Assembly (NCBI GenBank): GCA_017391675.1
Contig: JAFOXR010000040.1
Location: 22,415 to 86,414 of the forward strand
Direction: 5' to 3'
Length of the DNA: 64,000 nucleotides
DNA from: Muribaculaceae bacterium
GTDB taxonomy: Bacteria; Bacteroidota; Bacteroidia; Bacteroidales; Muribaculaceae
The notes below the pieces were generated by a model. The model ran no database searches, was not told where the DNA came from, and saw only the letters and a program-made list of their open reading frames with translations. Of the stretch, positions 23,751-31,657 are shown one piece after another. Both the position numbers and the translations under genes were made by a program. Positions within the stretch are counted from its first letter, which is position 1; each line of letters begins with the position of its first letter.

Positions 23751-26153
23751 TTATTTTCGCCCTTCCAGGTCTTCGTTTGTGATTGTCTTGTTGGTCTTTT
23801 TTACGCTTGCCTTCAGTGAACCGAACCTGTAGGACAGATTGATGCCAAATGCTCGTCCCCAGTTGTTGTGGGAGAATGTGCCTAGCACATCGCCTTGAAC
23901 GGTTCGGGACTTGCTCCAGATTGTCTTGCCGGAAAATGGGTTCTGTGCTCCTAGCTTAACGGTGAGTCTGTCTTCTTTCAAGAAAGAACGGCTAAGGTTG
24001 CACCCGTAGCTAGTGTAGGTACTTCCTTGAGTATAGACATTGTTGACCCCGCTGTTGAAACAGAAGAAATTGGCGTTTAGCTTTAATTTCCAGAATAGGT
24101 TCTGGCTAACATTGACATAGCAATTTCCTCCCCAACCGTGATTTTGCAGGTTTTGTGCGTTGCTGAACTTGTTGTAGCGCAATGAGCCGTTGAAAACGAC
24201 GGTCGTTGATTTGGTTGCTGTCCATTGAGCGTACAGATTCCAGGCGATGCGCCTGAATTTGGCATTGTTGGCATAAGTGCTGTACTTGATGCCGTCTATA
24301 ACATAGTCGTAGTCGGAATACATATTGTTGGCCCAAGCGTAATCTACCGATGTGTTGACGGTGATTTTGGGTTTCATGAGAGTATAGGAAAACCTTACGG
24401 AGTTTCGGCGCGTACTCTTCAAGTTGGGGTTCCCTCGTGAAATGGTTGTGGCACTTTGCGACACAGCCGGATTCAGGAATGTTATGCCAGGACGGTTGAT
24501 GCGTGTGGCAAAGTTCAATTTCAGGGTATTGGAGTCATTTATCTTGTAACTTCCGCTTAGAGTGGGCACAATGTCGCCTATGTTGCTGTGAAAAGAAGGC
24601 TCGTCGGAGTTCTTGTATTCACCTCGCAAGTGGGCTAGCTCATATCTCATGCCGGCTCTTGCTCCCCAACGCTTGCTGTTGAACGAATATTCTCCGTATA
24701 CAGCACCTATGTGCGTGATGTGGCTGAAGTCGGTGAAGACACTTTCGTTGCTGTACTTGTACAATGTCTCGCTAAAATTCTGACGGAGAATGTATTTCAG
24801 CCCCATTTCGATTTTGTGTTTTTCGGCAAAAGGCCGTGTCCAGTCAAACTGGAATGTGTGCTCGTAGAAGTTCAGTTTGTTGTTGGTACTCTTGCTGTCA
24901 TAGCTTAGCGGAAAATTATACAGGTCCTGGTAAGATTCTTCGCTGCGGTTGTCCTGATTGGTAGACGAAAGCAGATACGACAGTGTGAAGGCTTCACCTT
25001 TATTCCTTGTCAAGTGCTGGTAGTCCACTTTTCCGTTGAAATCGAAATACTTGGATTTAGGAGTCCTTCCTAGTGTAGAATAGGAATATATTATGTCGCC
25101 TGCCGGTGATAGCATCTTTGCCGCGCCAGTGCTGGAATAGTGCATGTTAAACAAGTAGCCGTCAAAAGTGAGCGTTACGAGATTCATTGTGTCTATTTCG
25201 TAGCTTGTCTCGATATTGCCGTAGTGGAAGCTGCCTTTGACATCGCTGTTGCGTATTGATGCAATGTGCCTGTTGCCCGTGTTGACATAGGTGTCATCGG
25301 AGCAGCCGTATTCGTTAATGTTGGATTTTCCGATATTGTTGTAGGTGTAATTGACGGTGGTTGTGAATCGTCCTGCCTGTGTTGTGAGATATCCGCTGGC
25401 ACCATATGATTCGTTGGTGTTGGCGTTTGCACTTACTGTGCCAGCAACGCCGTTAATGGCATTGCTGTCGTCGGTGATGATGTTTAGGATGCCGTTCACA
25501 CCTTCGGCATCATACTTAGCTCCCGGCTCGGTAATTACTTCTATGCGCTTGATAAGGCTAGCGGGAATGGATTTGAGTACATCTTTGGGATTGTTGCTCC
25601 ACCCAGCATTAGGCCTTCCGTTCTTGTATATCTTGAAATTGCTGCTTCCGTTCACGAGAATGTTGTCTTCTCCGTCAATAGTTACCATAGGCACTTTGCG
25701 AAGCATTTCAAAGATGTTGCTGGTCTTGCTCTCGTTATCGGCTTTGATGTCGTAGCTCAGCCTGTCGATTTCGGTAGTTACGAGAGGCTTTTGTGCGACT
25801 ACTTCAATGCCGGCAAGCGTGTTGGCATCGTTGTTTATGACCATAGTTCCGAAGTCTTTGCTGCGAGATGACTTCGTGAGCTCAAATTCTTCCTTTATAG
25901 GAGCTTTGCCTACCGAAGTTATGACGATAGAGTATTTGCCAGCAGCATTTAATTCTTGCCTGAAATGTCCGTTAATGTCGGTGACTCCCATTTTTACGGG
26001 CTTTTCGTTATTGGTTGAGCTGTATATTCTCACTGTTGCATAGGGTTCGCTCACTCCAGTAGAGTCGGTTACGGCTCCAGTAACAGAATATTGTGCCAGT
26101 GCTTGGATACTTGTGGAAAGAAATACAAGTGCAAGCAAAAAATACTTTTGCAT
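23751..26153 (-). CDS. Outer-membrane beta-barrel receptor-like protein
   Basis: TonB-dependent-receptor-like protein of 800 aa. A signal peptide (1-20) is followed by a carboxypeptidase-regulatory-like beta sandwich (about 22-105), a plug region (about 118-215, with LSYDIKADNESK, IDGEDNILVNG and EVITEPGAKYDAEGVNGILNI) and a large barrel of the OMP_b-brl_3 type (about 370-790). It lacks an STN domain and has no SusD partner. It may import a ligand or simply serve as an outer-membrane channel. The C-terminal tail (KASVKKTNKTITNEDLEGRK) is polar and is an extension beyond the last strand. Confidence 0.82.
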   Translation of the reverse strand: MQKYFLLALVFLSTSIQALAQYSVTGAVTDSTGVSEPYATVRIYSSTNNEKPVKMGVTDINGHFRQELNAAGKYSIVITSVGKAPIKEEFELTKSSRSKDFGTMVINNDANTLAGIEVVAQKPLVTTEIDRLSYDIKADNESKTSNIFEMLRKVPMVTIDGEDNILVNGSSNFKIYKNGRPNAGWSNNPKDVLKSIPASLIKRIEVITEPGAKYDAEGVNGILNIITDDSNAINGVAGTVSANANTNESYGASGYLTTQAGRFTTTVNYTYNNIGKSNINEYGCSDDTYVNTGNRHIASIRNSDVKGSFHYGNIETSYEIDTMNLVTLTFDGYLFNMHYSSTGAAKMLSPAGDIIYSYSTLGRTPKSKYFDFNGKVDYQHLTRNKGEAFTLSYLLSSTNQDNRSEESYQDLYNFPLSYDSKSTNNKLNFYEHTFQFDWTRPFAEKHKIEMGLKYILRQNFSETLYKYSNESVFTDFSHITHIGAVYGEYSFNSKRWGARAGMRYELAHLRGEYKNSDEPSFHSNIGDIVPTLSGSYKINDSNTLKLNFATRINRPGITFLNPAVSQSATTISRGNPNLKSTRRNSVRFSYTLMKPKITVNTSVDYAWANNMYSDYDYVIDGIKYSTYANNAKFRRIAWNLYAQWTATKSTTVVFNGSLRYNKFSNAQNLQNHGWGGNCYVNVSQNLFWKLKLNANFFCFNSGVNNVYTQGSTYTSYGCNLSRSFLKEDRLTVKLGAQNPFSGKTIWSKSRTVQGDVLGTFSHNNWGRAFGINLSYRFGSLKASVKKTNKTITNEDLEGRK

Positions 26154-26321
26154 GATGTGTATATGTGTTAAGTTTGCCTATTAGACGAGCACTTAGGCGT
26201 ATTCGTTGCAGAAGGCATAGGCTTTTTAATGTCTTTTTGCATAGTGAGCGGAAAAAAGACAATTATTAACGCAAGGACAGGAATTACCGTCTTGTGAAAT
26301 CAAGAGGTGATGGGCAGCGGG

Positions 26322-27083
26322 CTAGATTGTTATCTTTGCAAGCCTTTGTTCAAGGTCGGTGCTATTCAGTTTAGTGTAAAGCTGTCCTTTATAGGCAAGT
26401 GATATGTTGCCGGTTTCTTCGGAAACTACAATGGCAATAGCATCGGTAGCTTGCACTATGCCCAACGCTGCACGGTGACGCAAGCCGAGATATCGTGGCA
26501 GACTGGTGTCGTGAGAAACTGGCATGATGCAGCCCGCAGCCGATAGCATTCCGTCGGAAATGATAAGCGCTCCGTCGTGAAGCGGACTGTTTTTGAAGAA
26601 GATATTCTCGATAAGGCGAGTGTTGATTTTTGCATTGATGATGTCGCCAGTGCGTTCGTAGTTTTCAAGCGATACGGCTTGCTGAATAACGATTAAAGCT
26701 CCAGTCTTTGACTTGGACATGCTCATGCATGCATAAACGACAGGTATTATCCAGTTCTTTGAATCTCCATTGTCCTTGCTTCTGGCGAAAATCTTGCGGA
26801 ATAGATTCCAGCGCTTGTTAGAGCCTAGTTCGACAAGGAAACGCTTAATCTGGTCCTGGAACAGAATGACAATGATGATAAGACCGATGTTGATGAACTT
26901 ATCCATGATTGTGCCTATAAGTTTCATGTCAAGAATCTTGTAGACAACCACCCATAGCACTATGAATGCAAGTACTCCGATGAAGATGTTGAGCGTGCCC
27001 GATTCTTTCATCGTCTTGTAGATGCCATACAGCAGTGTCGCTGCGATAAGTATGTCGATAATATCCTTTATTCCGAATTCCAT
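26322..27083 (-). CDS. cdaA: Membrane diadenylate cyclase (c-di-AMP synthase)
   Basis: Enzyme of 253 aa that condenses two ATP into cyclic di-AMP. Three N-terminal membrane helices (about 8-24, 32-50 and 62-76) precede a DisA_N/DAC domain with the catalytic DGA (170-172) in SPLHDGALIISDG and RHR (202-204) in LGLRHRAALGIV. All catalytic residues are intact. The gene is directly downstream of folP (12-base gap), an arrangement common in Bacteroidetes. c-di-AMP would control potassium and osmolyte balance and the cell wall. Confidence 0.94.
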   Translation of the reverse strand: MEFGIKDIIDILIAATLLYGIYKTMKESGTLNIFIGVLAFIVLWVVVYKILDMKLIGTIMDKFINIGLIIIVILFQDQIKRFLVELGSNKRWNLFRKIFARSKDNGDSKNWIIPVVYACMSMSKSKTGALIVIQQAVSLENYERTGDIINAKINTRLIENIFFKNSPLHDGALIISDGMLSAAGCIMPVSHDTSLPRYLGLRHRAALGIVQATDAIAIVVSEETGNISLAYKGQLYTKLNSTDLEQRLAKITI

Positions 27084-27095
27084 ATTATAATGTAG

Positions 27096-27953
27096 CTAGG
27101 TTAAATTCTGTGTTCTGGTGTATTGGGTTATTTTCACTGCTTCAACTGCTTCTTTTACATCGTGTACCCGCAGAATATGAGCACCTTGCATAAGAGCAAT
27201 GGTGTTAAGCACCGTTGTGCCGTTGAGCGATGATTCTGGTGTGCCGTTGAGAGGCTTGTAAATCATTGACTTGCGTGAAATGCCTACAAGTAAAGGCTTT
27301 TCTAGATTGTGGAACTCGTCAAGATTATTCATCAGCTCGTAGTTCTGCTGAACGGTCTTGCTGAATCCGAATCCCGGATCAATGATTATGTCGCTAGCGC
27401 CGCATTGTTCAAGCTCGGTGATTTTCATTGATAGTTCTTTCACTACATCGCATGTAACGCAATCGTAGTGGGTGAGAGTGGCCATGTTTTTGGGCGTGCC
27501 TCGCATGTGCATGAGTATGTAAGGCGTTCCCAGTTCTCCTACAGTCCTGAACATTGCAGGGTCAAGGTTGCCGCCTGAAATGTCGTTGATAATGTCTGCT
27601 CCCCATTCATTGACGCATCGGCGTGCGATGTCGGCTCTGAAAGTGTCTACCGAAACTATGGCATCGGGTGCTTCTCTTCTGATGAGTGAAAGTCCCTGTT
27701 CCAGCCTTCGGTATTCTTCTTCGGGAGTAACTTCGGTTGCCCCAGATCGTGAAGAATATCCGCCTATGTCAATGATTCTTGCACCTTCGTCAATTATCTG
27801 ATGAATGCGTTTCACAATGCCTTCTTCACAGTTGCAACGGCTGTTGCCATAGAACGAGTCGGGAGTGACATTGAGTATGCCCATCACCCACGGTTCGCTT
27901 ATCGTAATGCTTTTGCCGCGTAGCTTAATGGTGTATGGAGTGAAAGCCTTCAT
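27096..27953 (-). CDS. folP: Dihydropteroate synthase
   Basis: Folate-pathway enzyme of 285 aa joining p-aminobenzoate and dihydropterin pyrophosphate; the target of sulfonamides. Characteristic motifs are MGILNVTPDSFYGN, IDIGGYSSRSGATEV, VSVDTFRA, DIINDISGGNLD, MHMRGTPKNM and IIDPGFGFSKTVQQNYEL. Start ATG at 27953. It is the first gene of a two-gene unit with cdaA. Confidence 0.96.
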   Translation of the reverse strand: MKAFTPYTIKLRGKSITISEPWVMGILNVTPDSFYGNSRCNCEEGIVKRIHQIIDEGARIIDIGGYSSRSGATEVTPEEEYRRLEQGLSLIRREAPDAIVSVDTFRADIARRCVNEWGADIINDISGGNLDPAMFRTVGELGTPYILMHMRGTPKNMATLTHYDCVTCDVVKELSMKITELEQCGASDIIIDPGFGFSKTVQQNYELMNNLDEFHNLEKPLLVGISRKSMIYKPLNGTPESSLNGTTVLNTIALMQGAHILRVHDVKEAVEAVKITQYTRTQNLT

Positions 27954-27993
27954 CGCATATACTGTAATACAGTTGCTAAATTAGCTATAAATT

Positions 27994-29361
27994 TCAAATA
28001 AACAATGCTTCAATGTGCTTAAACAGTCCTATTACATACAGGAATATGAGTGCAATGGCCGCAGGAGCAATGTATTTTATGCAGAAAATTATGGGCTTCA
28101 TGAGTTTTACATTCAATGTGCCGTTATTGGTAAGCTGTTCCTTGACAACTTTCTTGTCCATAATCCAGCCAACGAATATCGCGAGCAAGAAACCTCCTGC
28201 AGGTAGAAGAATGTTTGAAGAAACATAATCGAATAGGTCGAAGATGTTCTTGTCAAACAACTTGATATCTCCAAGTACATTGAATGACAGCGCGCATAAT
28301 GAACCGAACACGATGGCAATGATAGTGTTGAGCCATGTCGCTTTCTTGCGCGACATGTTATGTTCCTCGGTGAAGAATGTGATGAAAATTTCGCTCATTG
28401 AAATGGTAGATGTGACAGAAGCGAAGAACAGCAGCACGAAGAATGCCAATGACCAGAAATATCCGCCAGGCATCTGCTGGAAGATGTTAGGCAAAACTTC
28501 GAAAACCAGTTTCGGTCCTGCAGTAGGTTCTGCACCGAAGGAGAATACGGCAGGGAATATGATTACTCCTGCAAGTACAGCCACGCATGTGTCGAGTAAA
28601 GCGATTATCGTAGCGCTTCTCACTAGTGGTGTCTTGTTTGAGAAGTAAGAAGCGTAAGTTAAAAGGCAGGTTAGCCCTAGACTCAAAGAGAAGAATGCTT
28701 GTCCCATTGCACCCACTACCATACCCGGAGATACTTGAGAGAAGTCGGGCATGAACATGAATTTTAGCCCTTCGGTTGCCTTTGGAAGCAGTAATGAGTT
28801 TATGCTGAAAACAATTAGAAGAATGAACAGCAGTGGCATAAGCAAATTTGATATGCGCTCGATGCCTTTCTGAATACCTTTGCGGAGAATCAGGAAGTTG
28901 GCTCCCAAAAACAGGTAGGTCCAAATCAAAGACCTCCAAGGATTGCCTACGAGAGAACTGAATATTTCGCTGTATTCCTGAGGCGTGTGACCGTTGAGAG
29001 AACCTGTTATTGAGAGAAAAAGGTATTCGGCAATCCATCCTGCAACCACTGAATAGAAACTGAGAATCATTGTTGATGCAATGATGCCTATGTAAGACAA
29101 AAAGCGGAACTTGCTTCCTGGTGCTAAAGTCTTGATGGCACTATTGGCATTCTTATGAGTTGAACGGCCAATGATGAACTCGGCTATGATTACTGGGATG
29201 CCAAGCAAAATAACGCAAAGAATGTATATTGAGATGAATGCGCCCCCTCCGTGCATACCTGCTTCGTATGGGAAACGCCAAATGTTTCCAAGTCCTACAG
29301 CTGAGCCAACCGATGCGGCAATGACTCCCATTTTTGTTGCAAATTGTGCTCTTTCCGACAT
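27994..29361 (-). CDS. Sodium-dependent transporter, NSS/SNF family (copy 1)
   Basis: Inner-membrane Na+-coupled symporter of the neurotransmitter:sodium symporter family, 455 aa, with eleven or twelve hydrophobic helices. The TM1 motif GSAVGLGNIWRFPYEAGMHGGGAF contains the unwound GLGN substrate/Na site. Bacterial members take up amino acids or their derivatives. The Tyr in LTCLLTYASYFS and the TSTISMSEIF segment are typical. It is a paralogue of the gene at 29695, with identical length, and the pair surrounds a small membrane protein. Confidence 0.9.
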   Translation of the reverse strand: MSERAQFATKMGVIAASVGSAVGLGNIWRFPYEAGMHGGGAFISIYILCVILLGIPVIIAEFIIGRSTHKNANSAIKTLAPGSKFRFLSYIGIIASTMILSFYSVVAGWIAEYLFLSITGSLNGHTPQEYSEIFSSLVGNPWRSLIWTYLFLGANFLILRKGIQKGIERISNLLMPLLFILLIVFSINSLLLPKATEGLKFMFMPDFSQVSPGMVVGAMGQAFFSLSLGLTCLLTYASYFSNKTPLVRSATIIALLDTCVAVLAGVIIFPAVFSFGAEPTAGPKLVFEVLPNIFQQMPGGYFWSLAFFVLLFFASVTSTISMSEIFITFFTEEHNMSRKKATWLNTIIAIVFGSLCALSFNVLGDIKLFDKNIFDLFDYVSSNILLPAGGFLLAIFVGWIMDKKVVKEQLTNNGTLNVKLMKPIIFCIKYIAPAAIALIFLYVIGLFKHIEALFI

Positions 29362-29394
29362 ATATTATTAAGTTGAGTTTTTTTTGTTTAAAAT

Positions 29395-29682
29395 TCAGTA
29401 TTGTTTTATTTCTTCAAGATGAGATACCGTGAGTATTTCATTATCTTGGTCGTTTTTTTTCTGCTTGGTATTTTTCTTCTTCTGTTTCTTTTCGGCTTTA
29501 ACCGTATCGGCTGCTGTCATTAGCTCCATTGCCGCTTGGCTGCTATCTTGAGTTGAGGCCGACGGAGTGTGTGGAAAAAGCCATTTTACAGCTACGATTA
29601 TACCTATGATGGCAATGATGAATAGAAGTCCGGTTCTTTCATTGCGAGAAATGGATAGCAGTTCGTTAAGCCTTCTTTTCAT
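29395..29682 (-). CDS. Small single-pass membrane protein between NSS transporters
   Basis: Unrecognised protein of 95 aa. A basic N terminus (MKRRLNELLSISRNERTG) leads into one membrane helix (about 17-35), then a Ser/Ala/Thr linker and a strongly basic Lys/Gln/Asn stretch (about 66-80). The N-terminal pattern RNERTGLL before the helix resembles the start of Bacteroidetes helix-hairpin-helix (ComEA-like) membrane proteins, but no HhH repeats follow. The ATG at 29682 is used; a TTG three codons upstream is also open. It starts 12 bases after the upstream transporter's stop, so it is in the same operon. Confidence 0.6.
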   Translation of the reverse strand: MKRRLNELLSISRNERTGLLFIIAIIGIIVAVKWLFPHTPSASTQDSSQAAMELMTAADTVKAEKKQKKKNTKQKKNDQDNEILTVSHLEEIKQY

Positions 29683-29694
29683 CGCCTGCAAAGA

Positions 29695-31062
29695 TTAGGT
29701 GAAGTTTCCGAAGAATATCAGTGCCACTAATACAGGGCAGATGAATTTAATCAGGAACAGAACAACAGGAGTCGCCAGCGAGCGGAATGTTCCGTTATTG
29801 GTAAGCTCGTTCTTGAGGAAATTCTTTGGGAGCACCCATCCTACATAGATGCAGATAAGGAACGCACTTACAGGCAGAATCATATTTGATGTGAATTTGT
29901 CCAGTGCATCAAACAGAGGCATTCCTGCAACTTGGAGCATGTCGTAACCGCATAGCGATAAAGAGCATACGGTGCTGAATACGAACATCGGTAGCAGAAC
30001 TATGTAGCAAGCTTTCTTTCGTGAAATATTGAAGCGGTCGTGAGCGAATGCAATCGCTACCTCGGAAATTGAGATTGTGGAAGTGAGAGCTGCAACGCTT
30101 AGAAGCAGGAAGAATAGAACCGACCACAATTGAGTGCCAGCCATTTGCGAGAATATTTCGGGCAGTGTAACGAAAACCAGTGTCATACCTGCCACGCTTT
30201 CGCTGCCATTGATGCCGAAGCTCACTACAGCCGGGAAAATTATGAATCCCATAAGAACGGAAACACTAAAGTCCAGAATGGTGATGGTGATAGAAGTGCG
30301 CACCATCTTAGTGTCTTTAGGGAAATAAGATGAATAGGTGACAAGTATGCCCATACCCAAACTTAGGGAGAAGAAAGCTTGTCCCAATGCAGCCACGATG
30401 ACATCGGTAGTGATTTTACTGAAGTCGGGCATAAGGAAGAACTTAAGACCTTCTGAAGCGTTAGGTAATGATAGCGACACTGCACAGAAAATGAGCAGGA
30501 TAAGGAAAAGCAGAGGCATAAGAATGTTGGAAATCTTTTCGATGCCTTTCTTTACACCCTTGAGCAGAATCACAAGATTAATTACAATCATGACGAATGT
30601 CCACAATAAAGGCGCATTGTTGCTTAGTATCATTTCCTGCATTTTGCCAGTGAAGAAAGTGCCGTCGGTAACAGCTTGTGAACTAATCCCTTCATATAGG
30701 CTGCCCGATATTGATCCCCACAGGTATTCAACTGTCCACCCGGCAACAACCATATAGAACATGAGAATGAGGTAGGAAGCTAGCAGCCCGAAACAGCCGG
30801 CAATCCACCATTTTTTGTTGGGAGTGAGGTTCTTGAATGATCCAACGGCGTCCGATCCGCCTGCACGCCCAAGGGAAAATTCGGCTAGCATAACCGGAAT
30901 GCCAAGAATGAAAATACAGCAGATGTAGACCAGAAGAAATGCACCCCCGCCATTCTCTTGTGCCAAACTTGGAAATCTCCACACATTACCCAAACCTACA
31001 GCAGAACCAACAGTAGCTGCGATAAGACCGAATTTTGACCCGAAAGTCGTATTTTTTGACAT
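29695..31062 (-). CDS. Sodium-dependent transporter, NSS/SNF family (copy 2)
   Basis: Second NSS symporter of 455 aa, upstream in the same operon. TM1 reads GSAVGLGNVWRFPSLAQENGGGAF, with other family segments at SLGMGILVTYSSYF and TSTISISEVAIAF. The substrate-site region differs from copy 1 (SLAQE against YEAGM), suggesting different amino-acid substrates after a tandem duplication. The ATG start at 31062 is clear. Confidence 0.9.
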   Translation of the reverse strand: MSKNTTFGSKFGLIAATVGSAVGLGNVWRFPSLAQENGGGAFLLVYICCIFILGIPVMLAEFSLGRAGGSDAVGSFKNLTPNKKWWIAGCFGLLASYLILMFYMVVAGWTVEYLWGSISGSLYEGISSQAVTDGTFFTGKMQEMILSNNAPLLWTFVMIVINLVILLKGVKKGIEKISNILMPLLFLILLIFCAVSLSLPNASEGLKFFLMPDFSKITTDVIVAALGQAFFSLSLGMGILVTYSSYFPKDTKMVRTSITITILDFSVSVLMGFIIFPAVVSFGINGSESVAGMTLVFVTLPEIFSQMAGTQLWSVLFFLLLSVAALTSTISISEVAIAFAHDRFNISRKKACYIVLLPMFVFSTVCSLSLCGYDMLQVAGMPLFDALDKFTSNMILPVSAFLICIYVGWVLPKNFLKNELTNNGTFRSLATPVVLFLIKFICPVLVALIFFGNFT

Positions 31063-31165
31063 ATTGTTGCTCGTTTGTGAATTTTGCTTTAAAATTTATA
31101 GCTAAAAATGTAATTTTCTACAAAGTTAGAAATTATTTGGCGGAATATCTAAAGTATTAATGTTA

Positions 31166-31198
31166 TTTTGTAGAATAGGAGTAGAAATGTTACCTTTG
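31166..31198 (+). promoter_or_regulatory. Promoter of the VanZ-tamB-tamL operon
   Basis: TTTTG (31166-31170), 20 bases, then TACCTTTG (31191-31198): near-ideal Bacteroidetes promoter. Its position excludes the in-frame ATGs at 31160 and 31187 as translation starts. Confidence 0.75.
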
Positions 31199-31216
31199 CA
31201 TAATATATTTGGACAA

Positions 31217-31657
31217 ATGTTTATTGACAAGATAATAAGGAAAGTACCGGCAGGATTGATGACTATGGCAATAGTTGTCACAATAGCCTATGTATCGCTT
31301 GACGGCGACCCTTTTGATGCTAGCATGATTCCGCTGTTTGAGGGGGCAGATAAGGTGATACATGCCATAATGTATTTTACGCTTGTAGCGGTACTGCTCT
31401 TTGATGCGGTCAAATTCAGGAAATGCGGAAAGGCAGGAAAGGCAGTAACGCTAGCGAGTGTGGTTGTAGCGTTTGCCTATAGTGCTCTTATGGAATATCT
31501 TCAGGACCAGATGGGGCTAGGGCGTACGGCAAGTGTTGCCGACCTTGTTGCCAATCTGGCAGGAGCATGCCTTGGAGCGTTGTTCATGAAGTGTCTTTTC
31601 TTGCCAAAGATGTATGCTATATTGTCTACTGAAGATAAAAACGGAAACAAGTCGTAA
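31217..31657 (+). CDS. VanZ-like membrane protein
   Basis: Membrane protein of 146 aa in the VanZ-like family, with four hydrophobic helices: about 11-29 (GLMTMAIVVTIAYVSL), 48-62, 76-95 and 108-125. The conserved DKVIHAIMYFTLVAVLLFDA and SALMEYLQDQMGLGRTASVADLVANLAGACLG segments are typical. The role is uncertain; family members affect glycopeptide sensitivity in Gram-positives. The start at 31217 is chosen because the promoter -7 box ends at 31198. Its stop overlaps the tamB start (TAATG), so it is the first gene of a coupled three-gene operon. Confidence 0.8.
   Translation: MFIDKIIRKVPAGLMTMAIVVTIAYVSLDGDPFDASMIPLFEGADKVIHAIMYFTLVAVLLFDAVKFRKCGKAGKAVTLASVVVAFAYSALMEYLQDQMGLGRTASVADLVANLAGACLGALFMKCLFLPKMYAILSTEDKNGNKS

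Noticed and set aside
26331..26338. TATCTTTG on the plus strand, a perfect -7 box
   Set aside because: It lies within the 3' end of cdaA on the opposite strand, has no matching -33 element and drives no open frame.
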